Shown here: in pieces, positions 24,195 to 35,734 of the stretch | How positions within the stretch are numbered: the stretch's first letter is position 1 | Layout of the letters: every line of letters begins with the position of its first letter | Notes under the pieces: generated by a model | Databases searched by the model: none | The model's input: only the letters and a program-made list of their open reading frames with translations | Told to the model about the DNA's origin: nothing | Source: Lingula anatina | Lineage: Eukaryota > Brachiopoda > Lingulata > Lingulida > Lingulidae | NCBI RefSeq assembly: GCF_001039355.2 | Contig: NW_019775565.1 | Span: 269,585-305,504 of the forward strand | DNA: 35,920 nucleotides | Reading direction: 5' to 3' | Made by a program: the position numbers and the translations under genes

Positions 24195-27100
24195 TTTAAT
24201 ATGTGATATTCCCAGGTACATACTGTAGAACTGGTCGGTACAACTGCCCTGCCAACCAGTACCTGTGGTCAGGATTTGCCACTTTGCAAGTTGCTGTAGA
24301 CAGTGCCATTTTAAAAGTATGTTTACCGATAAGAATGCATGAGAGGACTTGGGATTAAGTGACTATGTATTTGAAAGTCTCAGTCTGTGCCATAAAGTTT
24401 TCAGCTTACTGGCTATTGGGACCACCAATTTCCTTAACTCTACTGGTCTGAATCCTGATTCATTGGTCCAAATAACAATTTCAGTAAGACTGGGCATTTT
24501 TTCCTTTTACATAGAAATAAGTAATCACAAAATCTTGATTTTGTCATTTTTTTTTAAACATCATGTAGCATTTTCATTTCAGATAAGAATAAAATCAAAC
24601 CAAAAACTCTTGAATACTTACAGAAAAATCTAATGGCCATGTCGAAACACGAAATTCACACATTCCGAAAATTTAACTGGTCCAAACAAATTTTTCTGGT
24701 CATGGGCTGTGGACCAGTGGGCGACATCAAAGAATGGTTTCCTAAATTATATCATTAATATATAGACATATAATGTTGTATTGACACTTACTTGAGGGAA
24801 TAGCCATTTGATTTTAAAACAATACCTCCCAGTAGTAGCTTTCCTGTTTTCACTACTTAGAATCTTTGAAATAGCTATTTAAAGTCATGATAAACAATAT
24901 TTGTCACTTTTTTTACAGAGGAAAGCCAACCTGAGTACATTTGTTGTTCCAGACATATCAGTTGAAATGATGCCCAAGGCCAGATATGAGCCTACAGCTG
25001 ACTGGCTACAGGTAGGCCAATCACAGCTTTTCTTATAAATAATTACTATCACTGTGACACATCAAATGTTAATTGTATTTCAGTGTTGTTAATCTGCATT
25101 TGTAGAAGTATAATTTTTTTTTTTTACATTTAAAAGTGGAAAATTGTTTAATTAGAAAATTGTTTGTATTACTTATACACAGGCTCTATATAAGTACTTT
25201 TTTCTCTTTATGTAGGGTTTAGTGTCAGTTTGGATTGTAGTCACCTTTGCATCAGCCATAGTAGACTTTCAAAAGCAACTAGTCACAGAGAAAAAGAAAA
25301 AATTGAAGGAACCTATGAAATTAATGGGAATGAAAGAATTTTCATATTGGTATGTAAATTTAAATCTGTAACATTTCACATATTGTTTTAGCTAAGGATT
25401 GCAGATACCAGAAAATAGGTTTACTTGTTGCAACAATTTCATGTACAGAGAGTAGTTCTAATTATTCATAAATACCTATGCTTATTAAGACTTATAGTAA
25501 CACTGTTTAACATGCTTAATATGAAATATGACCCTGTCAGAAGTACGACTTCTTATTTGTTAGGTTTTCCTGGACTGTGGTTTATGGTGTTGTCTCGACC
25601 GTCATGGCTTTCATCGTTGCTGGGATCCTGTTTATTGGGACAGTGTTCACAGTCAGCAACTACGGTCTGATTGTCCTCCTTATGCTGCTCTACATCTATG
25701 CCACCTATAGCCTTGTGTACAGCTTGAGTACCTTCTTCACCAATGACACATTGTCTGGACTCTTGATTTTTTTCTCAGTGATGGTGATGGGGGCACTCTT
25801 TTATGTAGTGCAGGGGCCAAGGTTTTTTGGGGAGAATGTCCCTTTGGGAGTGATATGGTTTCTTTGTATTTTTCCGCCAACTGCAGTGGCCATTGGAATG
25901 GACCAGGTATGAAATTGATGAGTTTGCCTAAATGTTTTATCACATTTGTAGAGATTTTAAGTGAAGGAATTTGCTTTAATTCATGAACTTAAAAGTTGAA
26001 TGAATGCTTTGGGAAATGCAGGGAATAGTCAACTCACCGCTCACATTTTCACTTTTCTTCACTCACCTGCTTGCAAAGTTCAGAAAACAAGATGATCATA
26101 TCTTGCAAATGCAGCCAGCTCTGTTTTCAGTCTTGGTCACTTTTATTTTAGGCCATTTTTCTTGATTTGAAAGTTGGAGGAGTCCACACATCTACCATGT
26201 ACTACACAAATACCATACAAAACTTTGCTCTGGGCAATGTTTATCTCATGTTGTTTTTAGACATCATATTGTATTCACTGCTTGGAGCCTGGCTTAACAA
26301 TGTTGTACCAAGTAAGCAGAGTTTTTTTTCTGTCAATTTGTTAATTTTTCAGCAGACATAAAAAGAAATAGCAATCTGTGATAGATCATAGATGAATAGA
26401 TAATTACAGTTAGCATAAATTACTCAAGACTGGGATTAATTGTCTTAAGTTACTCAAGGCCAGAATTGATTGTCTTAAGTATGTATGCATAGATTCATTT
26501 CTCATTCAAAGCTTTCATTTATTATTACAGATGTGTATGGTAAAAGAAAAAGCATGTTGTTCTTCTTAAAACGTTCATATTGGTCATCTGAAAGGCATGA
26601 ACCAAAGGACTATAGCAAGTACACACTGGATGCTGAGACTGTGGATGATGTAGAAAATGTTCCCCAGAGTATGGAAGATAAAAAGGCTATCAGGTATAGA
26701 ACAAGTATAGTAGGTCTATGGCAGAACTGGTGTTATGAGTATTTGAAGTAAAATGAATTTTTAAACACTTAACTGTATCAAAAATTTTATTTAATGATTT
26801 TGTTTGAAAATCCCATTTTGATTGCATCCTAAGACAAAGTTGTAAGTTGACTAAGTTTTGCAGGAATTGAATTCTTATTTGCATTCCTTTCTCCTTGCCC
26901 CTTCCCCCCCCACTTCTGTTGATAGAGACAATGATTTAGTAAACATGTTTGTTGTAACTTCTTCAAAGTATCTGACAAGATGACCAGACCATCATCCATT
27001 CACTTATTTGCAGAGAGAGACAAATTATGAATAATGTTTTTTTACCAGATTATACAACATCAAGAAATATTTTATGAAAAGGGAAAAAAGAAAGAAGAAG

Positions 27101-30100
27101 AGTCTCTTTGGCTCATATGAATCTGTGAAGTCATATGCTGTGAATGGAGTGACTTTGGATATGTATGAAGGTCAGATCACAGCTTTACTTGGGCACAATG
27201 GAGCTGGGAAGAGCACAGTTATTAACATGATGACAGGTCTAATGTCACCTTCAGATGGGGCTTGTACTATTTTTGGTCAAGTAAGTATGAGTACCTGAAG
27301 CTATATCTGACTCTAGAGGATGTTAATTTTGCAAGAAAAAAAAAATCTTTCAATTTGCATTTGGAATGATATTTATTTATTTATTTGTTTGTTTGTTTGT
27401 TTGTTTGTTTATTTCTTTCTTTATTTATTTATGAAACTGAATTCTGTTTTGTTAAATTTAAAACTTTATACATCAGAACCATGATTTTTTCTCTCCTACA
27501 GGATGTTCAGGAGGACAGTGATTTGGAACGTATTCAGCAGTCCTTGGGAGTATGTCCCCAACACGACATCTTATTTGATGACCTCTCAGCCAAAGAACAC
27601 CTGGAAATATTTGCCAGACTGAAGGGAATACATGAAGACCTGGTGGAGTCAGAGGTTGGTTATTTGAATGAAGATGTGTTTAAAAGTTAAACAGGTCCAT
27701 AGCCAGCAATTTCAGAGGGGGGTTCTTTTTCTGAAAAAGTGGACCTTTTACCATAAAATCCTCAAGTACATAGGTCAAATTTTACCCAGTGTGGACCTTT
27801 TCCCAGCAAAAAGGGTGGTTTTTTCGAACCCCCTGAACCCCCCTCTGGCTACGGGCCTGTTAAATCATGTACCAGTGGGTTAATATGCTGGGTATTTGAC
27901 TCTTACTAAAGAAGCCAAGGTCAACCCTGTATGTTACGTGGGGAAACCTAAGCATTAAAATTGTATGTGACCTTCTGTTTCTGTCAAAACCATTGTTAAA
28001 TCTGTAATCAGTTGCTAAGCAACTTAATATATCTCCCTGATATGTTGGCTCTGTCTACGTGTGGAATATTAAAAATTTATATACTACATAATGATATAAT
28101 TAGTTATATCACAGGGAAGAAAATGTTTTAACCCATTATTTGTCTGAAATGTAACTTCTGTTGTAGAAAAAATTAAATTCTTTCCACCAGTTTTTTTAAA
28201 GTTAAGCGCTTTAAAAATAGGCTAAATGGAATATTTCAGGTGAAGAGAATTTTAGATTTGTGTGACCTAGAAGACCAGGTGCACACCTTTGCCAAGGATC
28301 TCAGTGGAGGGCAGAGAAGGAAGCTTTCTGTGGGCATAGCTCTTATTGGGGACCCTAAAGTAGGACATGCTTTATAAAATAAATAATTTTATAGCCTTTA
28401 ATAAAATGACAGAGATGGAACATTGAGAAACTGCCATTACTATAATGACAGAGATGGAACACTGAGAATGTCACATTTGTTAACAGTTTGTGTAATGCAT
28501 TAGAGAGAGATTAAAGTTAATCATGTAATATGTGTCGTATGTATCACCTAATAGTTCATCAAACTTGTTTCACATACATTTCTAAACTCTTCATTGGTTT
28601 TCAATTCATAAAATAACAACAAATAACATCTAAGCCCCTCCAACTCATGGTAATAGCGTTTAAAGGTCATGTTGAAAGGTTTCTTTAGTTACTGCCATGT
28701 TCTCCAGGTGATATTTCTTGATGAGCCAACTGCAGGAATGGATCCATATTCTCGCAGAAAGCTGTGGATGCTGCTGAAGCAGGTGCGTCCTGGGAAGGTT
28801 ATCCTCCTCACAACACACTTCATGGATGAAGCTGATATCTTGGCTGGTAAGGTTATATAAAATGCTTTATTTTATTTTATTCTAAAAAAATTTAACCTGA
28901 AAGTATTTTAAACGTTAAAACTGATATTGATTGGAATGAAGCAAATGGAAATTTTTTTAAGTATGGACATGTATTTATGATGTATTTGTACTTTTTAAAA
29001 GACACTTTGGAGATCTTGTGGTTGAATGCTCTGTGAAAGAGAAGGCCATTCCATTGCTTATTCCTGTACAGATGTTTCAGACTAATTGCTAGAGAAAAAG
29101 CAAGTTTCTTCCCTAACTAAGAAAATCATTGCTTGATCCATCTTGCTCTTGAATTCAATATTTTGTACTGCTTCCAAGTTATAACTAAGTTCTAAGTGAA
29201 TGATTTATTTAGACCCCCCCTTAAGTTCCAAAGAAAATATTTACATTAAGTAGTTTTATTGAAGGAGTTAAACCTTTTTTTACATTTGCCAAATATATTG
29301 AAAAGATAATTTTTATGTAGTTTTGCAGGATACTTAGACATAAAAGCATGAATTGGGACTTTTGTAAGTACTGTATGTGGAAAACCTGTAATTAACTGTA
29401 TATTCCAGATCGTAAAGCCATCCTTTCTAAAGGCCAGTTAAAATGCTGTGGTTCCTCTATGTATCTGAAGAACAAGTTTGGAATTGGATATAGACTCAAG
29501 TAAGCCACAGTAACAACACCACTAGCAACACTTACAATGTAAAATTTTCTTATTGTAAGCAGATACTTTGTGCAGTTTTGTCAACTTGGCAAATGGCATT
29601 TATTTCACTTCAGTCTATTATATGATATTGATATATGGCATAGGTATTCGGCAGTAATATTAGTATTAAAAAAAAACTTGTAACATGCCTTTAGAAAGCA
29701 CAATTTAGTGACAAGTTAGTTGAATGGAGATGTTTTTGTAGGGAAGAAATATTGCAAAGACTTTCATGAAAAAAAAAATATATATTTAAACTACCGTATA
29801 TATATTAAACTATAGCATGGTGATTGACCAAAATTGTGACCAAGACAAAGTGACCGAGCTGGTGTTGCATCATGTCCCCTCGTCCAAGCTGACCAGGAGC
29901 CACGGGATGGTGTTAACATACACATTGCCCATGGACCAAACAGACAGATTTGCAGGTTGGTTATATTAGATCTGTGTACACATGGCATGTATGAACAGAT
30001 GATGATGATGATGATGATGATGATGTACCAGTGTGCTCACACATACACTGGTGCGAACAGACAAGCTTTTGTGCATGCATGAATGATTATACACCTATGT

Positions 30101-30101
30101 T

Positions 30102-30157
<56 letters not shown>

Positions 30158-33100
30158 TGCTTGGATTAAAATAATTTTCAATTTCAAAATTAAAGAAAAG
30201 TGCACATGGGATTTCCACCACAAAACCATGATTTGAGAATAAATGGTATCATACATATTTTTGGCACATTTTTGTATCTATTTCAGGATTATTTGAGGCT
30301 CTAGAAAACACTGAAGGGGGTAAGAGATTTGCTGACCAGTTAGGTGTGAATGATTTTGGGATTTCTATGCCTACTTTAGAAGAAGTATTTCTCAAATTAG
30401 GTAAGCTGAAAAGCAAATATCTTTAAGTTGTGACATGAGCTATAACTGATTTATACCTGTTGATAAATTAATGAATTCTAATATAAAGATGCATTTATTG
30501 AAATTATATATAGTCATAAATGGAAAGTTGTGAACATGAAAATTAATATTTATTCACTTAAGTGCTCAATACATGATGTACATATATTATTTAAGAGGAT
30601 TAAGAAGAAAATAACCAAATATTTTTTTAACTAGTAGCTTGTTGATTTTGATAAGTGCAACTGATATATTTTCTTAAGCTGAAGAAGGAAAAGAAGAAGA
30701 AGATCTTCAGAAACTTCTTGATGTAAAAGATGAAGATACTACCATAACACATTCAAGAGCAGCATTAGCGATAAACAACGACGATGAGACAACTGCGGTG
30801 CAACTTCAAGACATGCACAGGCCAGAAGTCATAGCCAACCCAGAAGTGAGAGAGAAACAGCAGTTTTGGGGCCTGGTGCGAATGAGATTGATTGTAGTGC
30901 GCAGGCTGTGGATTTTGGCAATTATCCGTTGGATCTTACCAGTTGCTTGTGGCATAGGAGGTGCAGCTTTATTGACTATCCGACCTGATTTTGACTTCAG
31001 TAACCCTCCTACCAACCAGCTGTCTAATTCTGCAGCCAGGATGGCATGTATTGCAGAACAGACGCCGGTTTTGTGGCTTAACTCTTCAGGTATGGAAAAT
31101 GAATAAATTTTTTTTTTCAGATTTGAAAAGAAGACTGAAAAGAAGAGATATCAGTAGATTTGATGTATGAATTTTGATTTTTCAAAACAGTTGAATGTTA
31201 GTCAGTTAGATTTGGAAGAAGATTGCTATCTACATTAACCTTTTTTTCATACAAAATTCAATAAAATGATAAAATAGAAGGCATGTAGTTGAAACTTTGT
31301 GTTGCTTTCATAACAAGAAGTACTCCCTCAAGCATATACAATCAGTTTATTAGTACATTGGGCTTTAAAAAAACTTGTATATGGCTGACTTAGTGAAAAA
31401 AGGGGTTAATTTCCCCATTGTTCATCATTTGTTATTATTATAATTCTGGACTATTATCATTTTGGACATTGGAGAAATAAATAGTTTCCCTAATTTTCTT
31501 GCATGACCAGATCAGTCTCCAACATAAGCCACTTGTCCTAAACCAGCAACCAGTAAAATTTTGTTTAGACCAGTGCATTTAGTCGTCTGACAAGTTTTCA
31601 AATTACCTATCAATTTGATTTAATTTTTTTTTTTGCAATGTAATAATTACATGATGATTAAAAATATTTGGTAAACTCAAAGTCTTGATATAACTAATAT
31701 TTTATCAAAAAATTTAAAATGCAATAGGGGGAAATGTCCAGTCTTGCTGAAATTTTTATTTGAACCAGTAAATCCTGGTTTGAACCAGTAAATCCTGGTT
31801 TGAACCAGTAAATCCTGGTTTGAACCAGTAAATCCTGGTTTGAACCAGTAGATTTTAGATAACTGTTGGTTGGAATGGCCAGTAAGCTGAAAAATTAATG
31901 GCACAGACTGTCAGATAAATACTTCTCTTCTCCAGGTGGCCCAGTTGATCCGTTTGTCAGTTCTCTCCAAGAGACTGTGAACTACATTGCTGAGCTGAAT
32001 GCATCCAGTAGTCTGCTGGATCTAGCTCCTCACTACATAGCATATAACCTGTCCATATTTGATGTCCAAGCACAGGTAAAACAACCCAGGCTTTCCACTA
32101 CATAATTTACGAGTTATGACATACAAGGAAATTTGTTCACTGTGCTATACAGTTTCTTTTGGCCTTACAGTTTTATGGACAGAAATTGACAGAAATCTTA
32201 TGTTTAACTGACATGAATATAACTTTCGTAACCAAAAACAAATATAAAATAGTTCAAAATTAAGTCAAATATTTTTTCAACTGTATTCCAGATGGCATAT
32301 TCTGGAACTTAATTTGTACTTTTTTCAAGAAAAAAAAGTCTCAGAAAATCATTTCTGCATTTTGGCAAATCGAAAAGTATTGTTTGCATTTGTTAATATT
32401 TGTGTGATTTAGCTGTTGGTTACATACTAAAATTATCTTCATTTCAGGCATTCAATGCATCACTCAAGGCTCTGTACAATGATTCAGCTACCCATGTGAT
32501 TCCCATTCTCTTGAACCAGTGGAGTAACACCATGCTGTCCAGCCTCACTGGACAACAGTGGACATGGAATATTACATCTCAGGCTCTGCCTGAACTGAAC
32601 CCCCTTGTCGGCTTTGATGGCAATACATTTAATGCCATTCGCCTTTTATCATTGGGCTATGCTCTGCTGACATCCATGTTTGGCTATCAGGTCACTGAAG
32701 ACAGGCAGGTAGGTTCAGGCTGGACATTTTTGTCAAGAATATTTTGTTGATAATTATAATTTGCTGGAAAACATTTCTGATTGTGAAGCAAAGTACTTTA
32801 AATTGGCACTCTTTAAACAAGATCTGTAATCAAGCTTCATTGCATTATTTGTGTTTTGTATATTTTAGTGACGACTTTGGAGGACTTGTAATATTCAATA
32901 CATGTACTTGAACATACATATATATATATATATATATGACAATGCATAAAATATATATATTATCATAATATGTATATATTTATTTTTCAGAAAAAAACTC
33001 GAGCCATGCTCAGAATAGCTGGCATCACAAATGCCATGTACTGGCTGGGTTTTCTGTTTGTTGACGGTGTGCAGTGCCTGTCAGGAGTTGTGATCATGAC

Positions 33101-34577
33101 GGGCGGTTCCCTGGCTGTTCAGCCACGGTCTTTTACCCATGCCGGTGCTATCTTCACATTCATAGTTGGTTCCTTGATCTACATTCCACTAGGACTTCTG
33201 TTTGGATATACAACATCTTTTCTGTTTGAAAAAGCTGAAAGTGCCTCAAGCTTTGGTACATGGTCTGCCATGCTGGTAGGTGTGAACTTTGACCTGATGA
33301 TAGGACATGTAGTTCAATGTTACATAGGACCTCTGTACTTCTCCCTCTCTTTCTTTCATTAGAATTATTGCTGAAAGAAGGTATGGGGTTACTTTGTAGG
33401 TTTGAAAAAACGTAACAGAACTTTGAAATTTTAGAAATTCCTTTGAATAGATTGACACAATTAATTAGCAATGATATGACTGTTTTATCATTTTATTAAA
33501 TGTAATATGCTCAGATAAACATATTCTGAAATGAAGTTTTACATATTAAGCAAAATATAAATGCACATTTCAGGGAGGGACCATTCCGTATTTGGTGGTG
33601 TCTCTTCTGGATCCAGTGTCTGCTCCTGCCTCAGTGGCACTTCACTATCTTTTCTGCATAGTAAGCCCCCTCTACACCATAGCTGGTCTGGTGCATTTCA
33701 TAGGAAAGGCAAGTATCAAAGTCTGAATAAATGTAGGCTTATTCTTGAAATTAAACTATCTGGCTTTTCATATATGATGGAAACCATCAAATGTAACATT
33801 TGGATATGTAGGTGCTGCAAACTCACAGTGTCAAGTGAACTGAATATGGCTGACTTTTAAACTTTCACTCAGCTAGTGTTACCATTATTTATTGTTTTTT
33901 GTAAACAGACTCAGTGTGTCTATACATATAGCCGTCACTTGGCTCTGCCGTCATCTGCTTTGTCTGTTGTATAGGCATCGTTGTCTTTATCAATTTTTCA
34001 CTGCTAGCACAATTTATTGACAACCATATGACATATTATTATTTTCATTATTATTATTACTATTATTATTTTCAGAAAAATGAATGGTGTTGTGATTTTT
34101 TTTACTTCAGGTTTATCAAGGATTTCAGATTTTAGGCAGGGAAAATGAGATAACATTTGGAGACTATTTTGCAGCAGATCGGCACGTTCTTTTCACCTTG
34201 CTTTTGGTAAGAGCAATTTCATTAGGTCAGTGATTTAACTGTTTGTTTGGGGACATGTTAATAGATAAAACTAGCAGCTATACATGTTTACTTTCACTAA
34301 GTATTTTCTCCTCAAAATATTTTTTTTCTTGAAGAACTAATCATTTGATTTTTAACCTATTCCACAGATGCTTGTTGAGGTCGTCATTTGGTTTTTCCTC
34401 CTCCGCTTGGCTGATGTTACCAGTATGGGCGGCAGCGCACGAGATGCTTTATTCTGTTCTCGGAAGAAGGGCAATGCTGTGTCTGCAACCAATAAAGACC
34501 ATATAGAGAAGGAGGACCTAGATGTACTGGAGGAAAGAAGACGAGTTGAAGAGCTTGATGCATATTCTTGTAGAAGT
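21735..34577 (+). CDS. ABC transporter subfamily A (ABCA3/ABCA5-like), 3' end beyond window
   Basis: Twenty-three exons, 1347 codons, all phases agree: 21735-21827, 22619-22832, 23610-23822, 24216-24316, 24919-25011, 25216-25349, 25564-25906, 26152-26311, 26531-26693, 27049-27280, 27502-27654, 28240-28359, 28708-28846, 29409-29499, 29816-29955, 30287-30400, 30679-31089, 31936-32075, 32448-32708, 32991-33275, 33574-33708, 34111-34206, 34368-34577. ABCA proteins move lipids across membranes, often in lysosome-related organelles. First helix ~26-46, lumenal loop to ~238, helices to ~450. NBD1 has Walker [10 protein letters not shown] (553-561), Q602, signature LSGGQ (654-658), Walker B VIFLDEP (D678, E679) and H710. 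The regulatory EEVFLKL follows. TMD2 has helices at ~911-935 and ~1081-1277 around a ~145-residue loop. The end ([13 protein letters not shown]) resembles the ABCA linker before NBD2, which lies off the edge. GIGYRL and CCGSSMYLK recall ABCA5 and ABCA3; the paralogue is unresolved. Odd points: a basic run (514-522) before NBD1 and one GC donor. Confidence 0.93.
22552..22600. repeat. (TTTA)n microsatellite in ABCA intron 1
   Basis: About twelve TTTA units in a row, ending 18 bp before the acceptor of ABCA exon 2. They merge into its pyrimidine-rich tract. Confidence 0.9.
22902..23158. mobile_element. 257-bp MITE with 31-bp terminal inverted repeats (family B)
   Basis: It lies in ABCA intron 2. 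The left end (GCATTCCCAGAAACCCATCG, continuing to 22932) and the reverse complement of the right end (23128-23158) agree at 30 of 31 bases. Similarity continues inward more weakly (ATCTAACTcTG). The centre holds a hairpin, CCCCTTT-ACTAAC-AAAGGGG (about 23000-23019). No coding capacity and no clear target duplication. Confidence 0.8.
24148..24193. repeat. (ATT)n microsatellite
   Basis: An uninterrupted run of about fifteen ATT triplets in ABCA intron 3, ending just before the acceptor region of exon 4. Confidence 0.93.
26420..26479 (+). repeat. 30-bp tandem duplication in ABCA intron
   Basis: Two adjacent 30-bp copies, each starting TTACTCAAG and ending TTGTCTTAAG, differ at a few internal bases. 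Confidence 0.8.
27691..27860 (+). mobile_element. MITE family A, copy 2 (170 bp)
   Basis: It begins ACAGGTCCATAGCCAG and ends CTGGCTACGGGCCTGT; the ends are inverted repeats matching at 14 of 16 positions. TAA occurs directly on both sides (27688-27690 and 27861-27863), a 3-bp target duplication of the TWA type typical of PIF/Harbinger elements. It is inserted 36 bp downstream of ABCA exon 11 in the same orientation as copy 1 at 5411-5576. Non-coding. Confidence 0.78.
28405..28467 (+). repeat. Short direct repeat, 39-bp period
   Basis: AATGACAGAGATGGAACA is followed by T/C and TGAGA in two copies starting at 28405 and 28444, in the intron after the exon encoding the LSGGQ motif. Confidence 0.75.
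29998..30024. repeat. (GAT)n microsatellite
   Basis: About nine GAT triplets in the ABCA intron after exon 15. Confidence 0.9.
30106..30157. repeat. (AG)n microsatellite
   Basis: A run of about 50 bp of GA/AG dinucleotides with one GGG interruption, in the same ABCA intron as the GAT run. Confidence 0.93.
31760..31850 (+). repeat. 20-bp minisatellite with hairpin-forming unit
   Basis: Four identical 20-bp units (TTGAACCAGTAAATCCTGGT in one register) are followed by a partial unit. Each junction contains CTGGTT-TG-AACCAG, a perfect inverted repeat with 6-bp arms and a 2-base loop. It lies in the ABCA intron between 31090 and 31935, ending 85 bp before exon 18. Confidence 0.93.
32917..32938. 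repeat. (TA)n microsatellite
   Basis: An alternating TA run in the intron upstream of ABCA exon 20, with further ATAT stretches close by. Confidence 0.85.
33709..34110 (+). other. GC-AG intron of the ABCA gene
   Basis: Exon 21 ends ...GGAAAG and the intron begins GCAAGT, the strong consensus used by GC-AG introns; it ends TTTACTTCAG. Reading through gives a stop after five codons (TGA). Removing it keeps the frame (FIGK-VYQGF) and leaves a continuous transmembrane region. Confidence 0.85.
33896..33965 (+). repeat. Dispersed repeat D, copy 2 (diverged)
   Basis: It is related to 6973-7055: GTAAACAGACTCAGTGTGTC followed by TATACATATAGCCGTCAC and a CTGCCGTC segment. The palindrome is no longer perfect in this copy. 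It sits inside the GC-AG intron of the ABCA gene. Confidence 0.5.
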
Positions 34578-34631
34578 GTGAGTAGGGTGGAGAACATGAT
34601 ATTTTAGCTTGATTTTTTTATTGTGTGTCAC

Positions 34632-34679
34632 TGTGTCAAGTTAAGTCTTGGAATATGTGTCAAGTTAAGTCTTGGAATA
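34632..34679 (+). repeat. 24-bp tandem duplication
   Basis: Two identical copies of a 24-bp unit starting TGTGTCAAGTTAAGTCTTGG, 55 bp downstream of ABCA exon 23. Confidence 0.93.
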
Positions 34680-34911
34680 TGTATGCACAGTGGGAATCCA
34701 CATTGGGTGACTGTGACATATTCAAATTGAAAGAGGAAAAGGACTTTTAAAGATATATGCCATATATCGGGTAACAGCTGAAATATAAATATATTTTTTG
34801 CCAACTTTTTTAAAATCAATCTTCAATGATAATGAATTGCCTTGCTGTATGTCTTAATGCATTGATTTATATATAAAGGAAAGGTATGGGCGGCGGTTTA
34901 TACAAAAATTC

Positions 34912-35240
34912 AAAACACGTTTAGTCGTCGTCGTTATCAGATCAGTTGAATTGAAAACACGTTTAGTCGTCGTCGTTATCAGATCAGTCGAACTGAAAAC
35001 ACGAGTAGTCGTCGTCGTTATCAGATCAGTCGAATTGAAAACACGAGTAGTCGTCGTCGTTATCAGATCAGTCGAATTGAAAACATGATTAGTCGTCGTC
35101 TAACACAAGTAGTCGTCGTCGTTATCAGATCATTCGAATTGAAAACACCATTAGTCGTCGTCGTTACACGAGTAGTCGTCGTCGTTTTCAGATCAGTCGA
35201 ATTGGAAACACGATTAGTCGTCGTCGTTATCAGATCAGAC
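34912..35240 (+). repeat. 42-bp minisatellite, nine units including two shortened ones
   Basis: The core is TAGTCGTCGTCGTTATCAGA, followed by TCAGTCGAATTG and AAAACACG. Unit starts at 34912, 34954, 34996, 35038 and 35080 show a 42-bp period. The units at about 35080 and 35142 lack the same segment of roughly 19 bases after the GTCGTC block, and full units lie between and after them. It is CpG-rich in an AT-rich intron. Decayed related sequence continues to about 35300. The open frames on both strands here are by-products of the repeat, not genes. Confidence 0.9.
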
Positions 35241-35734
35241 GGCAAAATACGACTATTAGTCGTCAAAACGCAACTAGTAGAAGCAAAAACACGATTTGAC
35301 GCTAGATGGCGCTCATGTCAATGGTCTTGGCTACCCTTGTGCCGCCTTCACAGTCAATACCGCGAAAATCTGACACTGACAATTAAGTGCTTAATTTGTG
35401 TTTGACATATTGAGGAGAGTTGACAGGTGTTGTACTATAGTAGACTAGTATGTGATAGATACAATACGAGTCGCAGAGCTGTACGTGAAATAAATACAGG
35501 GGTATGAGTGTATTGTCGAGCCGCAGGTGAGTGTTGTACTGCTACTACACTGCCCTTGCGATATTTTACTCATACATGTTACGGGCACTTGTGGTCACTT
35601 AGTCCTGTGTTGGGCAATGGAGGGCAAGGCTGAACTCGCTTAACAGCTCCACTCGACCTAAGTCAGCTATAGCCGCAGATTAGATACTGAGAAGCCCCCC
35701 CCCCCCAAAAAAAAATACTCTTTCTCCCCCATCA

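Noticed and set aside
34368-34607. Frame starting at ATG 34368 read as a separate small gene
   Set aside because: It is exon 23 of the ABCA gene. An acceptor ends at 34367, the phase fits, and the sequence continues the last TMD2 helix and linker.
35063-35405. Open frames on both strands coding Val/Thr-rich repeats
   Set aside because: They are translations of the 42-bp minisatellite. Open frames on both strands follow from the repeat period being a multiple of three.
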